This document shows, in pieces, positions 53,036 to 62,437 of a stretch of 64,000 nucleotides of DNA. The stretch comes from Chloroflexota bacterium. Lineage in GTDB: Bacteria > Chloroflexota > Anaerolineae > Anaerolineales > Anaerolineaceae. The notes below the pieces were generated by a model. It was not told the DNA's origin and searched no databases. It worked only from the letters and a program-made list of their open reading frames with translations. Numbering within the stretch: the first letter of the stretch is position 1; every line of letters begins with the position of its first letter. Position numbers and translations under genes: made by a program. Where the stretch lies: assembly GCA_029548365.1 (NCBI GenBank), contig JAKPNN010000008.1, forward strand, positions 1-64,000. Direction: 5' to 3'.

Positions 53036-53995
53036 TTATTTCACATGCAGCCAGCATTTAACCGTGCGGCCTTCGACATTAACGGTCGGGGGATCTTCAA
53101 CACAAGGCTCAAAACGAGAAGGACAGCGGTCATAAAAACGGCAGCTTGTAGGTGGGTTGAGCAAGCTGGGCGGCTGGCCGGTAATAAAGTCGGGTTCCTG
53201 ACGGGCCCTGAGCCGCGGGACGCTGTTCATCAGTTTGATTGAATAAGGATGCAGCGGCGCAGCGAAAAAGCGGTGGGCATCTCCGGTTTCCACGATCTGC
53301 CCGGCATACATCACAGCCACATCATCCGCCAGCTCACTGGAGGTAGCAATATCATGGGTGATGAGGATGAAGCTCATGCCCAGCTCTTTCTTAATCCTCT
53401 TAAGCACATTAAAGATGTTTGCCTGCGTGAGCACATCCAGAGCCGAGGTCGGTTCGTCTAAGATGATCAGCTCGGGCAGCGAAACTAACGACATGGCAAT
53501 CGCCACGCGTTGACGCATACCGCCGCTCAACTCAAAGGCATAGCGGTTAAGAAAATCAAGGGGTACGCCCACATGCTGGAACATCGTCCTGGCCTGCTCC
53601 ATGGCGACATCTTTGCTCATGTCATTGTGGATAATCGCGGGTTCAGCCACCTGGTCGCCCACTTTCAAAACAGGGTTGAGCGAGTTCATGGCGGCTTGCG
53701 GTACCATCGACATCTTTACCCAGCGCATTTTAAGGCGGTATTCCTCTTCCTTCAATGCCATGGTGTCTAATCCGTTTAACAAAATCTTTCCGGAATAGGT
53801 ATCCACATTCTTCGGCAGCAAGCGCAAGATCGCTCGAGCCATCGAAGTCTTACCACAACCCGATTCGCCCACAATGACCACGGCGCGGTTGCGGCCTAAA
53901 TCAAAGTCAACCCCATCCACCGCGCGTACAACGCCCTTGGTGGTGCGGAAGAACAGTTGCAAATCTCTTACACTTAATACTGTATCAGCAGACAT
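53036..53995 (-). CDS. ABC transporter ATP-binding protein, OppD/DppD-like
   Basis: The 319-residue protein has Walker A GESGCGKTSMARAIL (about 38-52), signature LSGGMRQRVAIAMSL, Walker B LIILDEPTSALD and the C-terminal cysteine cluster SCRFYDRCPSRFEPC. It starts 5 nt after the OppC-like stop codon. Together with the OppF-like subunit it forms the heterodimeric motor of the importer. Confidence 0.93.
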   Translation of the reverse strand: MSADTVLSVRDLQLFFRTTKGVVRAVDGVDFDLGRNRAVVIVGESGCGKTSMARAILRLLPKNVDTYSGKILLNGLDTMALKEEEYRLKMRWVKMSMVPQAAMNSLNPVLKVGDQVAEPAIIHNDMSKDVAMEQARTMFQHVGVPLDFLNRYAFELSGGMRQRVAIAMSLVSLPELIILDEPTSALDVLTQANIFNVLKRIKKELGMSFILITHDIATSSELADDVAVMYAGQIVETGDAHRFFAAPLHPYSIKLMNSVPRLRARQEPDFITGQPPSLLNPPTSCRFYDRCPSRFEPCVEDPPTVNVEGRTVKCWLHVK

Positions 53996-54000
53996 CGATC

Positions 54001-55341
54001 TTATACCTCCCTCAATTTGGGATTAAAGATACGGTCGAGCGCAAAACCGATCATCGCAAAACTTAAACCAGTGATCATCAACAGGACTGCTGGCTGTAAA
54101 ACCCAGTAATAATACCCGTTGTAGAGGGCGCCTTGCATCTGGGCATCGTTGATGACCTTCCCCCAGGTGGGCAAGATTGGGTCGCCCAGACCCAGCACCG
54201 CTAATGAAGCTTCCAAGAAGACATACGATGGAATCGCACTGACCAATCCAGGGATCAGGATGGGGATGATGCGGGGCACCAGGTAGCGGTTGATGATCCG
54301 CCAGTTACCTGCACCATAGGAACGGGCAGCCTCAATATAGGCTGCTTCTTTAATCTGCAGGAAGATGGCACGGAAATTCTTGATGCCTGCGCCAAACAGG
54401 CTGATCAAAATTACCACCCACAACATCGTCCAGATACTGCGACTATAGAATACACCCACCATAATCAGGATTGGCAAGAAAGGCAAAAGCATGTAGATCT
54501 CAGTGATCCGCTGAATGATCTCATCAGTCAAACCGCCGAACCACACACCAATTGCGGCGATAAACATGGTGGTGAAAGTTGTCCCAATTGCGGCTAAAAA
54601 TCCAAAGGAAAGGGCAATCGGCGCACCCCATAACAGGGGCAGCATAAGGTCGCGTCGGCGGTGGTCGGTGCCAGCCCACCCGTGCACCTGCCCAAAGCTG
54701 ACAAATTTGGCTTCGATATCCGAGCCTTCCTCAAACACAATCGTATCCACATGCAGCTCGTAGGCGCCCTTCTGCACCTCATAAGGTTCTTCATCTGGTA
54801 CTCGCAGCAAACCAATCCGGGGAAGAACCCCGTCCAGCTTACGAACCAGCTTATCTTGCAGATCAAAACGGACGACTTCATGCTTCTTGGCAGTGATATC
54901 AGCAACTTTGATCTTTTCGCCACCCGGCGTAAACCAGGTCAAGGTGACAAAAGGAGATTTTTCTTTATAAACTGAAGTTAATATCACTTGCAGTTCCTGC
55001 GGGAAATCATCAAATGGATAATCGAACTTAAACACCATCTGTATGTCCCACATGTCAGCGGCAACTTCAGTGACCGTTTTTTCAACCTCGTCCTCGGGGT
55101 TGGTGCTGTCGATTATGATCGTTTCCGAGTATTTTTTTGTCCGGAACCAGTTAACATATAATGGGCGAGCATTCCTTGGCGCCGTACCTTGGATTTCTTC
55201 GCTTCCTCGCCATTCGTAAATGGCTTCGCTGTAAGGGATGGCAAATACAACATAAATCGCCACTGCAACCAGGAGGATGATCATGATCGAGCCAAAAATG
55301 GCAGAGGGGAATTGTTTAATGTTGTCAATGAAATTCTTCAT
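54001..55341 (-). CDS. ABC transporter permease, OppC/DppC-like, with extra extracytoplasmic domain
   Basis: The 446-residue protein has the OppC core in its C-terminal half: GTDHRRRDLMLPLLWGAPIALSFG, and the EAA-type loop EAARSYGAGNWRIINRYLVPRIIP. The first helix (about 14-36) is followed by about 185 residues (40-225) before the core, where typical OppC proteins have about 50-60. The insert is predicted beta-rich (EDEVEKTVTEVAADMWDIQMVFKFDYPFDDFPQELQVILTS) and should face outside, near the binding protein. The start overlaps the OppB-like gene by 4 nt. Confidence 0.9.
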   Translation of the reverse strand: MKNFIDNIKQFPSAIFGSIMIILLVAVAIYVVFAIPYSEAIYEWRGSEEIQGTAPRNARPLYVNWFRTKKYSETIIIDSTNPEDEVEKTVTEVAADMWDIQMVFKFDYPFDDFPQELQVILTSVYKEKSPFVTLTWFTPGGEKIKVADITAKKHEVVRFDLQDKLVRKLDGVLPRIGLLRVPDEEPYEVQKGAYELHVDTIVFEEGSDIEAKFVSFGQVHGWAGTDHRRRDLMLPLLWGAPIALSFGFLAAIGTTFTTMFIAAIGVWFGGLTDEIIQRITEIYMLLPFLPILIMVGVFYSRSIWTMLWVVILISLFGAGIKNFRAIFLQIKEAAYIEAARSYGAGNWRIINRYLVPRIIPILIPGLVSAIPSYVFLEASLAVLGLGDPILPTWGKVINDAQMQGALYNGYYYWVLQPAVLLMITGLSFAMIGFALDRIFNPKLREV

Positions 55342-56480
55342 GCTTTCGGCCCTCCACTTCCCATCCGCACACGGGGGTCAACCAGTGCGTAAATAAAATC
55401 TAAGATAAAGACCGTAATGGCCAGCAAATAAGCATAAATCACATTCGAGCCAACGATCACGGGCGTGTCAAAAGTCTGCACGGCCCGGTAAAGCATGCGC
55501 CCCAAGCCGGGCCAGTTGAAAATTGTTTCGGTGAGGAGGGCACCCTGCCACAAGCCAATCAACATCAAAGCAAAACTGGTAATGATATTGGGCAAGGTAG
55601 GGCGCAAAATATATCGCCGTTCAATGTCTCTTGCAGAAAGACCCTTCGCTCGCGCCAGTTCAACATAGTCTTCCATTGAAAAGATCAAGAAAAAAGTGCG
55701 CGATGAATAAACGCTGGCAAAAAAGCCGCTCATCAGCCAGGCCGCTACGGGTAAAATCAGGTGCCGGCCCAGGCTGAGGGCATACTTTATCGGGTCTTCC
55801 GGAGGTGGTGCGTCAACCATACCACCGAAAGGCAGCCAGCCTAAAAGCGCCGCAAAAATAAGCAGTAAGAAGATGCCGTAAAACCAGGGGGGTGCGGAGG
55901 AGGTCGGTGAAAGTGCAATGACTAATTTATCTATGAAACTGCCATAATTCCTGGACAAGAACAATGCAAACACAAGGCTGATAAAAAACAGGCTGAAACT
56001 GGCGGTAGTCATAAATAATAATGTGGGGGGTAAGCGCTCCAGAATGATCAGACGGACGCTTGCAGAACCACTATCACTGGTCAGATGCTGTGCCCGGCCT
56101 AAATTTAAAGTCATCGCGTTGAACAAAAACCGGAAACTCCGCCCAATAAAGGGCTTATCCAACCCCAGGCGATGTTCTTCGACCGCCACCAGCTCATTGA
56201 TCAATTGCTGGCGTTCCTCTGGTGGTCGTCGTCTGAGTTCTGGGTCCATACTGACCTGCAGACCAATGCCATCTCGTATTTGGGCTTTCATAATCTGATC
56301 TACATAACCGCCCATATTGGCAATTAAGACCACCAGGTACATCCCAATTAGCACCGCCAAAAAGAGAGAGAAGAATTTTCCAACCGAATAGCGCAGCATC
56401 CGTAAAACAGTGCCCGGTTTTTTTTGTGCTGTTACCACTGGCTTTGAATTTTCTTCAGATGAATACGTAGTATCTGTCAT
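55338..56480 (-). CDS. ABC transporter permease, OppB/DppB-like
   Basis: The 380-residue protein has the OppB-type core with FLSRNYGSFIDKLV, SAPPWFYGIFLLLIFAALLGWLPFGG and the EAA loop ELARAKGLSARDIERRYILRPTLPNIITSF, and ends VDPRVRMGSG. The first periplasmic loop (about 60-130) is longer than usual, with RRRPPEERQQLINELVAVEEHRLGLDKP. The gene follows the binding protein after a 101-nt gap that holds a strong hairpin. Confidence 0.93.
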   Translation of the reverse strand: MTDTTYSSEENSKPVVTAQKKPGTVLRMLRYSVGKFFSLFLAVLIGMYLVVLIANMGGYVDQIMKAQIRDGIGLQVSMDPELRRRPPEERQQLINELVAVEEHRLGLDKPFIGRSFRFLFNAMTLNLGRAQHLTSDSGSASVRLIILERLPPTLLFMTTASFSLFFISLVFALFLSRNYGSFIDKLVIALSPTSSAPPWFYGIFLLLIFAALLGWLPFGGMVDAPPPEDPIKYALSLGRHLILPVAAWLMSGFFASVYSSRTFFLIFSMEDYVELARAKGLSARDIERRYILRPTLPNIITSFALMLIGLWQGALLTETIFNWPGLGRMLYRAVQTFDTPVIVGSNVIYAYLLAITVFILDFIYALVDPRVRMGSGGPKA

Positions 56481-56520
56481 AGCGGTTCTCGCTTTCCATA
56501 AACAGATCGAAATTTAAGGA

Positions 56521-56554
56521 TACTGGGGGCGTGGCGTACACCGCGCCCCCAGTA
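56521..56554 (-). terminator. Intercistronic hairpin between binding protein and OppB-like genes
   Basis: An 11-bp stem (TACTGGGGGCG/CGCCCCCAGTA) with a 12-nt loop lies 27 nt after the binding-protein stop codon. On the minus strand ATCCTTAAATTT follows, which is weak as a terminator. It may protect the binding-protein message or cause partial termination. Confidence 0.65.
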
Positions 56555-56581
56555 ATAATCATAGGTTAAAAAACTTTTTTA

Positions 56582-59191
56582 CTAGTCAACGGTCACGAAT
56601 GTGAGCCCATCAGAGACAGGGACAGCCACCAGGTTGGAAACAACCACAACCTCGAGGGTGTTAGAGCCTGCTGACAGGGCGCCGGTGATCTCAGGTGTCA
56701 GAACAATCTCGAAGAGACCGTCTTTCACACCAACAGCCTTGCCCACGTGGGCAATCTGGTTGTTTGCATCAACCACCAGGAAGTTCACACTAGTGATGTC
56801 GTCAAGGGCATAAGGAACACCCTCGAAGGTCACTGTAACCTCGTAAACCTCTTCGTCACCAATGGTCACGCGTGCGGAACCATCAACTTCGACAACCGGG
56901 ATAGGCGCATTCGCAAAGCGGTCCCAGCGAGTTGAAAGATCCGGGAAGAATGGGTTGTTATTCAAGATGACGGTACCCTCAACCGGGAAGGCGCGCTGCA
57001 GGTAGTAGGGGCCGGTGCCAAGCCAGAAGTGCCCGTAACGGCGGTACCATTCGGTCAGATTCTCAAGGCGCAGAGCCACTTCAGCCTCATCAACAAATTC
57101 GCTGAAGATCGGTTCGTAAGGCATACCGCCTTCTTCTGTCCATTGATCCAGCTTGCCTTTCATGATCTCAACTGTCGGGCCAGCGATGTAGCTCAGGCGG
57201 TCGACATCCAACTCGGCAGCTTTAGCCTGCGAGAAGACAGATTCGTGGTCGGCTTCAGCCAAAAGGCCGAGATACAGGTTATGCCAGGCGCCAGGGCCCT
57301 GATCGTAGTAAGGCCACCAGGTGCTCACGTTCAGTTCAGCATCCTGATAGTAGACATCAGAGTAGGTTTCGATAACCAGTGGATCGGTGGAGATAATCTT
57401 GACGCCCTTGAATGAGCCCAAGAACGAACGTAATGTCGGGGCAGCAGCTGCATCATAGATGGCACTATCCTCTTTACCACGATCAAAGGTCAAGATAATA
57501 CCCATCAAGATATCACCCACGGAGAACGGGCTGCCATCGTGCCATTTGACCACATCGAACAGGTCTTCCTGGTAGTAGGCTACACTCTTGCGCAGAGCGG
57601 TGACGGGGCCGGGGGTTTCAGCTTCTTCATCTTCGGCAGCAGCTTCAACAGCAGCAGCGTGCAATTCACCAACGGTGATGAAACGCATTTCAACTGGATC
57701 CCAGTCAGCCCAGGCATCCTCAGGAACGAGAATCTCAGGGGCGTAGGACAGCTCAGCCCAATCCAGATTCTGGAATACAGGCAAGCCTTCCTCAACGACG
57801 ACTTCAGCGCGGTCGATGCGGTTAGGCAGGTACAGACCGGTGAAGGGATCCGGGTAGGTCGCGGATTCCGAGGTACCACGGATCAAGGTCATGTCATAAA
57901 TCCAGTTGGAGCCAGCAATCGGGTTCCAGGGCTCGGTGAGAATGCTGGGCATAGCCATTGTCAGAGAACCACCCTCTTCGCCAGCGCGCTGGATGGTCAG
58001 CGCCCACAGATAACCGCCGCCCACGTTACCGTACAGGTCAGCCGCAGCGGAGATGTTCGTCTGCTTGGGTGTAATGGAATTCTGGTCATACAGCCACAGG
58101 CGGGCGGAGTCTTTCATCGCCAGATCCAGAGCTTTTCCAATCAATTCTGCACGTTCTTCAAGCGAGGTGAAGTCCTGATAGGCAAGCTTTTCGGCAACAT
58201 CGTAGAATTCCGGATCGTTTTCATAATTCATCCACAGCGGAGCGGGCAGGCCTAAATCGGTGTAGAAGTAGGCAAAGTTGTCGCCCAGGTCGCGTGGGAT
58301 CACAGTGGTGATCCAACCGCCGGTGTAAATGTGGAACAAACCATCGTTCGGGTCGCCACTGTACCAGATCGGTGAAGCATCAGCAGCAGATTTGTAATCG
58401 CGGATGACGGTGAAGCCAATGTCCTCAAGCTGGTTGGAAACATAGTCACCAATTTGCAGGCGCTCGTCTTCGATACGGATTAAGACGCTGATCTCGACGG
58501 GTTCGCCTTCATAGGTCCACTTGCCGCCTTCCAAGGTCGCGCCCAGGGCTTCCATCTCAACGCCAATCAACTCACCAGCCAGTTCTTTGTTGTAACCATA
58601 GGCCAGCTCGATCGCGCGAATTTCAGCAGCAAAGGCAGCCGCGTCATTGGAGGCGCTGTTGAAAGTGGTCCAACGGGGTGTGCCCAAACCACCAACGATC
58701 TCCTGCACCATGTAATCGCGATCGATGAGGATGTTCATGGCTTCGCGAATTTTTGCAATACCGAAGGGATTCAGTTTGCCGTTTTCCCATACGGGGCCGG
58801 TGGTGTTGAAGCTCAGCTCATTGTAGGAGCCTGAGGAGGCGTATGAATCGAGGTTGGGGGCTGCTTCGACTTTTGCAGCTGATTCGGGGTTGGAAACGGT
58901 ATAGACAAAAATGTCAATTTCCTCAACCTCAAGGCGGGTAATGGCAGCGTCGGTGTTGGGCTCTTCGATCACGATGATCGTGTCAAACCAGCCACCTTTG
59001 CGGGTTGATTCCGCGACTTCGGGAACGACCTCAACCTCAACCGGAACCTCAACCTCAACCGTTTCGACAACAGTTTCGACAACGGTCTCGATGATTTTTT
59101 CAGGTTCAAGGACTGCAGCCGGTTCACACGCGGTCAAAACCATAGCCAGCGCCATAATAACAGCAATTACAGCTAACAGTTTCTTTTGCAT
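56582..59191 (-). CDS. ABC transporter substrate-binding lipoprotein, family 5 (peptide/nickel type)
   Basis: The 869-residue lipoprotein is the receptor of the importer. The lipobox is VLTACEPA (Cys at about 22), followed by a linker of repeated VVETV and EVEVPVEVE words. The SBP_bac_5 domain has IREAMNILIDRDYMVQEIVGG and the KWHDGSPFSVGDILMGIILTFDRG segment. It is much longer than OppA (about 540 residues): a middle duplication-like region and a C-terminal beta domain (about 770-869, VDGSARVTIGDEEVYEVTVTFEGVPYALDDITSVNFLVVD) are added. The cargo is unknown. Confidence 0.88.
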   Translation of the reverse strand: MQKKLLAVIAVIMALAMVLTACEPAAVLEPEKIIETVVETVVETVEVEVPVEVEVVPEVAESTRKGGWFDTIIVIEEPNTDAAITRLEVEEIDIFVYTVSNPESAAKVEAAPNLDSYASSGSYNELSFNTTGPVWENGKLNPFGIAKIREAMNILIDRDYMVQEIVGGLGTPRWTTFNSASNDAAAFAAEIRAIELAYGYNKELAGELIGVEMEALGATLEGGKWTYEGEPVEISVLIRIEDERLQIGDYVSNQLEDIGFTVIRDYKSAADASPIWYSGDPNDGLFHIYTGGWITTVIPRDLGDNFAYFYTDLGLPAPLWMNYENDPEFYDVAEKLAYQDFTSLEERAELIGKALDLAMKDSARLWLYDQNSITPKQTNISAAADLYGNVGGGYLWALTIQRAGEEGGSLTMAMPSILTEPWNPIAGSNWIYDMTLIRGTSESATYPDPFTGLYLPNRIDRAEVVVEEGLPVFQNLDWAELSYAPEILVPEDAWADWDPVEMRFITVGELHAAAVEAAAEDEEAETPGPVTALRKSVAYYQEDLFDVVKWHDGSPFSVGDILMGIILTFDRGKEDSAIYDAAAAPTLRSFLGSFKGVKIISTDPLVIETYSDVYYQDAELNVSTWWPYYDQGPGAWHNLYLGLLAEADHESVFSQAKAAELDVDRLSYIAGPTVEIMKGKLDQWTEEGGMPYEPIFSEFVDEAEVALRLENLTEWYRRYGHFWLGTGPYYLQRAFPVEGTVILNNNPFFPDLSTRWDRFANAPIPVVEVDGSARVTIGDEEVYEVTVTFEGVPYALDDITSVNFLVVDANNQIAHVGKAVGVKDGLFEIVLTPEITGALSAGSNTLEVVVVSNLVAVPVSDGLTFVTVD

Positions 59192-60093
59192 TATTTCTCC
59201 TTCTTAATAAATTTTGCTTTATTAAAAGTCTAATGGGTCAATTGATCAATCTTGGATAAAACTTTATTGTTATCGTGCCGGGGTACCATCACCTCCTTTA
59301 ATTCACTAAATTGATCATTTGCAGACAAATGACTTAAAAATCTTGATTCAACCGCAATCATACCACAACTGGTAAATATCGTCATTTACTTGAATAAGAA
59401 ATATAACATACTTCCATTTTCCCGTCAAGAATTATTTCCGCCATCCAAGTCTATCTCGCAACGTTATATTTGGTGAAAAACACGCTCTTTTTGCGAGATA
59501 TTTCGTCACCTTGTTTTAATTGTTGAGTATTTTATTATAATTCTTCAATATTCTTAAGAACTGCTTGCAGAAATTCGGTTTAGGGTGAATAGAGGCTGTA
59601 AACGGGTTAAACTTTAAAGTTGATTGAGCGCGGCTATTATGAGGAGATTATAATGGCATCCGGGCTGGTGGATGGCAAAAAATGAGCTCCAGAGTTTGGG
59701 GGTTTGGGATTAAATATTTACATGGCAATCAAAATTGTCTGGATACAATCGCATTACGGCAGAGACCTGCTAAATTATAACCAGAGACTCAATGATTATA
59801 TACGAAGCATGCGCGTTGCTCTTCGTGTGAGACCCCATTCGGAGAAATCATTTATATTATTTAAATAAAATAGATTAAGCTGTATATCGAACAGTATTTC
59901 ATTTATATTTAATAATCGCTTGACAAATTTCAAGCAATTCCTGTATACTAAAAGTTATCCCTGACAATTTTTCGATCAACGTTGAAGTTTAACTTTTTTC
60001 AAAGAATTACACACTAAGAGCGTTGAATAATGTTCACCAGCGCTTTTCATGCTTACAGAAATACGTCTTAAAGTGAATGTTTTTGGAGGAATT
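59192..60093. other. Divergent regulatory region between the ABC operon and amidohydrolase
   Basis: This is the longest gene-free stretch of the window, about 900 bp and AT-rich. On the minus strand TGGTATGAT (-10 at 59357-59362) is an extended -10 promoter for the ABC operon, with a leader of about 160 nt. The plus strand holds the amidohydrolase promoter at 59920-59949. A weak hairpin CGAAG...CTTCG lies near 59800-59822. No open frame with family features is present. Confidence 0.5.
59918..59949 (+). promoter_or_regulatory. Sigma70-type promoter of the amidohydrolase gene with inverted repeat at -35
   Basis: TTGACA (59920-59925) and TATACT (59944-59949) are separated by 18 nt. An inverted repeat GCTTGA-6 nt-TCAAGC (59918-59935) covers the -35 box and would suit a repressor. 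The leader to the ATG at 60094 is about 137 nt. Confidence 0.7.
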
Positions 60094-61227
60094 ATGTTAT
60101 TTAAACCCATTAAAATCATTGACAGCCATATTCACTTCCCGCACCATTCACACGGCGATCGATTAATGGCCATTCTGGCAGAAGCCGGGATCGAAAAGCT
60201 GGCTTTGGTCTGCACCCCTGACGAAAAACGACTCAGCCTGGTGCCGGATGCCCTGCATTTGAAAGGCAAATACCCCGAGCTGGTCTATCTGTTTGGCGGG
60301 CTGGATATCTCACCCCTGTTTATCACACCATCTACTGCCGGAGAAGCCTTTGCCCACTATGTCGATGTACTTTCTGAATTGGGTGCTGATGGGATCAAGA
60401 TGATTGAAGGCAAAGCAGAGATGCGCAAACGCCTGCCTATCCCCGATTTTGACAGCCCGGTTTACGCGCCGTATTGGGCGAAAATGGCAGAGCGACAAAT
60501 CCCGCTGATCTTCCATGTCAATGACCCGGAAGAATTCTGGGATTCTGAAAAAATCCCTGTCTGGGCACGAGAGATGGGCTGGTATTATGGCGATGGCACT
60601 TTCATCGACAATGAAGCACAGTACCGCCAGGTACTGAACGTTCTGCAACGACACCCGGATCTCAAAGTAATTTTCGCTCACTTTTTCTTCCTTTCAGCGC
60701 AACTCGAACGCCTGGCGGATTACCTTGACCGCTATCCCAACATGCACGTTGATCTCACCCCGGGCATTGAAATGTATTTTAATTTTGCAGTTGAGCCTCA
60801 AAAAACTCGCGATTTCTTTATTAAATACCAGGACCGCATTATCTATGGTACCGATATCGGTGCGCGAGCACTCCTGGCGGATTCTGGAGCCGGCATCGAA
60901 CCTGAAGAAAGCCTGGCACGTATTGAGGTTGTGCGAGGTTTTCTTGAATTTGAGGGTCCCTTCCAGTTAACCCATGAAGGTTTCCTGTTTGGCGGTCCGC
61001 AGACTTGGTTCTACGGTATCAATTTGCCCGATCAGGTTCTGAAGAAGATTTACCATCAGAATTTTGAACGTTTTGCAGGAAAGACGCCCAAAGCGTTAAA
61101 TCACGCAGCGATCCTTGAAGAATGCCAGCGTTTAGAAGCAACAATCAAAGCTATGGCTGCTGTGACACCCAGCATGTCCGGGGATACCAGCTCGGTAGCT
61201 GTGGTTCGAGAATTTTTCAGCTATTAA
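60094..61227 (+). CDS. Amidohydrolase family 2 protein
   Basis: The protein of 377 residues starts at the ATG at 60094, preceded by GGAGGA; the in-frame ATG at 60049 has no ribosome site. It is an amidohydrolase-2 TIM barrel: IIDSHIHFPHH (metal motif, about residues 8-18), GADGIKMIEG, PLIFHVNDPEEFWD (metal His), VIFAHFFFLSAQLERLADYLDRYPNMHVDLT, and IIYGTDIGAR (metal Asp). This family includes decarboxylases and hydrolases acting on aromatic or lactone substrates. It is divergent from the ABC importer and may process its cargo. Confidence 0.85.
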   Translation: MLFKPIKIIDSHIHFPHHSHGDRLMAILAEAGIEKLALVCTPDEKRLSLVPDALHLKGKYPELVYLFGGLDISPLFITPSTAGEAFAHYVDVLSELGADGIKMIEGKAEMRKRLPIPDFDSPVYAPYWAKMAERQIPLIFHVNDPEEFWDSEKIPVWAREMGWYYGDGTFIDNEAQYRQVLNVLQRHPDLKVIFAHFFFLSAQLERLADYLDRYPNMHVDLTPGIEMYFNFAVEPQKTRDFFIKYQDRIIYGTDIGARALLADSGAGIEPEESLARIEVVRGFLEFEGPFQLTHEGFLFGGPQTWFYGINLPDQVLKKIYHQNFERFAGKTPKALNHAAILEECQRLEATIKAMAAVTPSMSGDTSSVAVVREFFSY

Positions 61228-61422
61228 CTGTGTAAATCCAACTCGTTTTTCTGTAATCCCGGCGGTGACAGCATTATAAAAACCCTGGAACAATGGCACG
61301 AGTCCATTCAGGCTCCTGGCGGGTCCGCGCCCAGATTCAGGGTTCAAATGATAATGACTATTCTGCCGGATGATTACCACCCGGCGCTACACATCACCTG
61401 GGAAACGTTTTTTCAGCCACAG

Positions 61423-61428
61423 TATAAT
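61423..61428 (+). promoter_or_regulatory. -10 box of the PflX-like gene, very short leader
   Basis: TATAAT ends 10 nt before the ATG at 61439, so the transcript would have a leader of only about 3-5 nt. No ribosome site is visible. Confidence 0.45.
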
Positions 61429-61438
61429 TGTGTTGATC

Positions 61439-62362
61439 ATGGCTACCACCAGTCCTGCTTATTTAACTTTACTTGAAACCGGTCAGCTCTCCCAGCGTGT
61501 CAGAGATGCATATGCACACCTGGAATCCTGCGATGTCTGCCCGCTGCGCTGCGGCGTGAACCGCCTGGCGGGCGAACTGGGCATCTGCCAAACCGGCGCC
61601 CTGGCCCAGGTGAGCAGTTACGGATCCCATCCAGGCGAAGAACGCCCACTTAGCGGATGGCGCGGCTCGGGGACAATCTTTTTTGCGCGCTGCAATTTGC
61701 GCTGTGTGTTCTGTCAGAATGCCGATATCAGCCAGTTGTCCACAGGGCGTGAAGTAAGTCCAAATGAATTAGCAGCGATGATGCTCAACCTGCAAAAACA
61801 GGGCTGCCACAACATCAACCTGGTCTCACCCAGTCATGTGATTCCGCAAATCCTGGCAGCAATTGAAATCGCTGCAAGTAAGGGGCTGATGCTCCCAATT
61901 GTTTACAACACCGGCGGGTATGACTCCCTCGAGATGTTGTCTCTGCTGGAAGGCGTCATCGATATCTACATGCCGGATATGAAATACGCTGACCCGGACC
62001 TGGCGTTTAAATATTCTCGCGTCAGGGATTACCCACGGGTCAACCAGGCTGCGGTTTTAGAGATGCAGCGTCAGGTAGGCGATTTGCAGGTCGATGAGCG
62101 TGGCCTTGCCTGGCGGGGTTTGCTGGTACGGCACCTGGTGCTGCCAGAGGGTCTTGCCGGCAGTGAAGAAATCTTCAAATTTCTGGCGGAAAAGGTCTCT
62201 AAAAGTGTATACCTCAATATCATGGCGCAGTACCGCCCGGCATTCAAAGTACGGGAATTGCCGGGAAGCTACCCGGAATTAAACCGATACATCCACCTGG
62301 GGGAGTACCAGGCCGTAATTAATGCGGCTAAAAAGCTTGGCCTGACTCGATTAGATTTATAA
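61439..62362 (+). CDS. Radical SAM protein, PflX-like (COG1313)
   Basis: The protein of 307 residues matches the PflX group of radical SAM proteins related to pyruvate formate-lyase activating enzyme. The N-terminus has extra cysteines (CDVCPLRCGVNRLAGELGIC), then GSGTIFFARCNLRCVFCQN with the C-x3-C-x2-C cluster motif. NLVSPSHVIPQ, VYNTGGYDSLE, DIYMPDMKYAD and RHLVLPEGLAGSEEI follow. The target protein is unknown. The start was placed at MATTSPAYL rather than the upstream frame start at 61370. It converges with the M42 peptidase gene. Confidence 0.9.
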   Translation: MATTSPAYLTLLETGQLSQRVRDAYAHLESCDVCPLRCGVNRLAGELGICQTGALAQVSSYGSHPGEERPLSGWRGSGTIFFARCNLRCVFCQNADISQLSTGREVSPNELAAMMLNLQKQGCHNINLVSPSHVIPQILAAIEIAASKGLMLPIVYNTGGYDSLEMLSLLEGVIDIYMPDMKYADPDLAFKYSRVRDYPRVNQAAVLEMQRQVGDLQVDERGLAWRGLLVRHLVLPEGLAGSEEIFKFLAEKVSKSVYLNIMAQYRPAFKVRELPGSYPELNRYIHLGEYQAVINAAKKLGLTRLDL

Positions 62363-62437
62363 CCCCAAAGCAGAGCGGGGACATTCGCCGTTCTCTGATT
62401 CCAATTCTCTGATTCCAAATTCCTGCTGCCTGATTCC

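Noticed and set aside
57539-58255. 238-codon plus-strand frame inside the binding-protein gene
   Set aside because: Shadow of the clearly real minus-strand lipoprotein.
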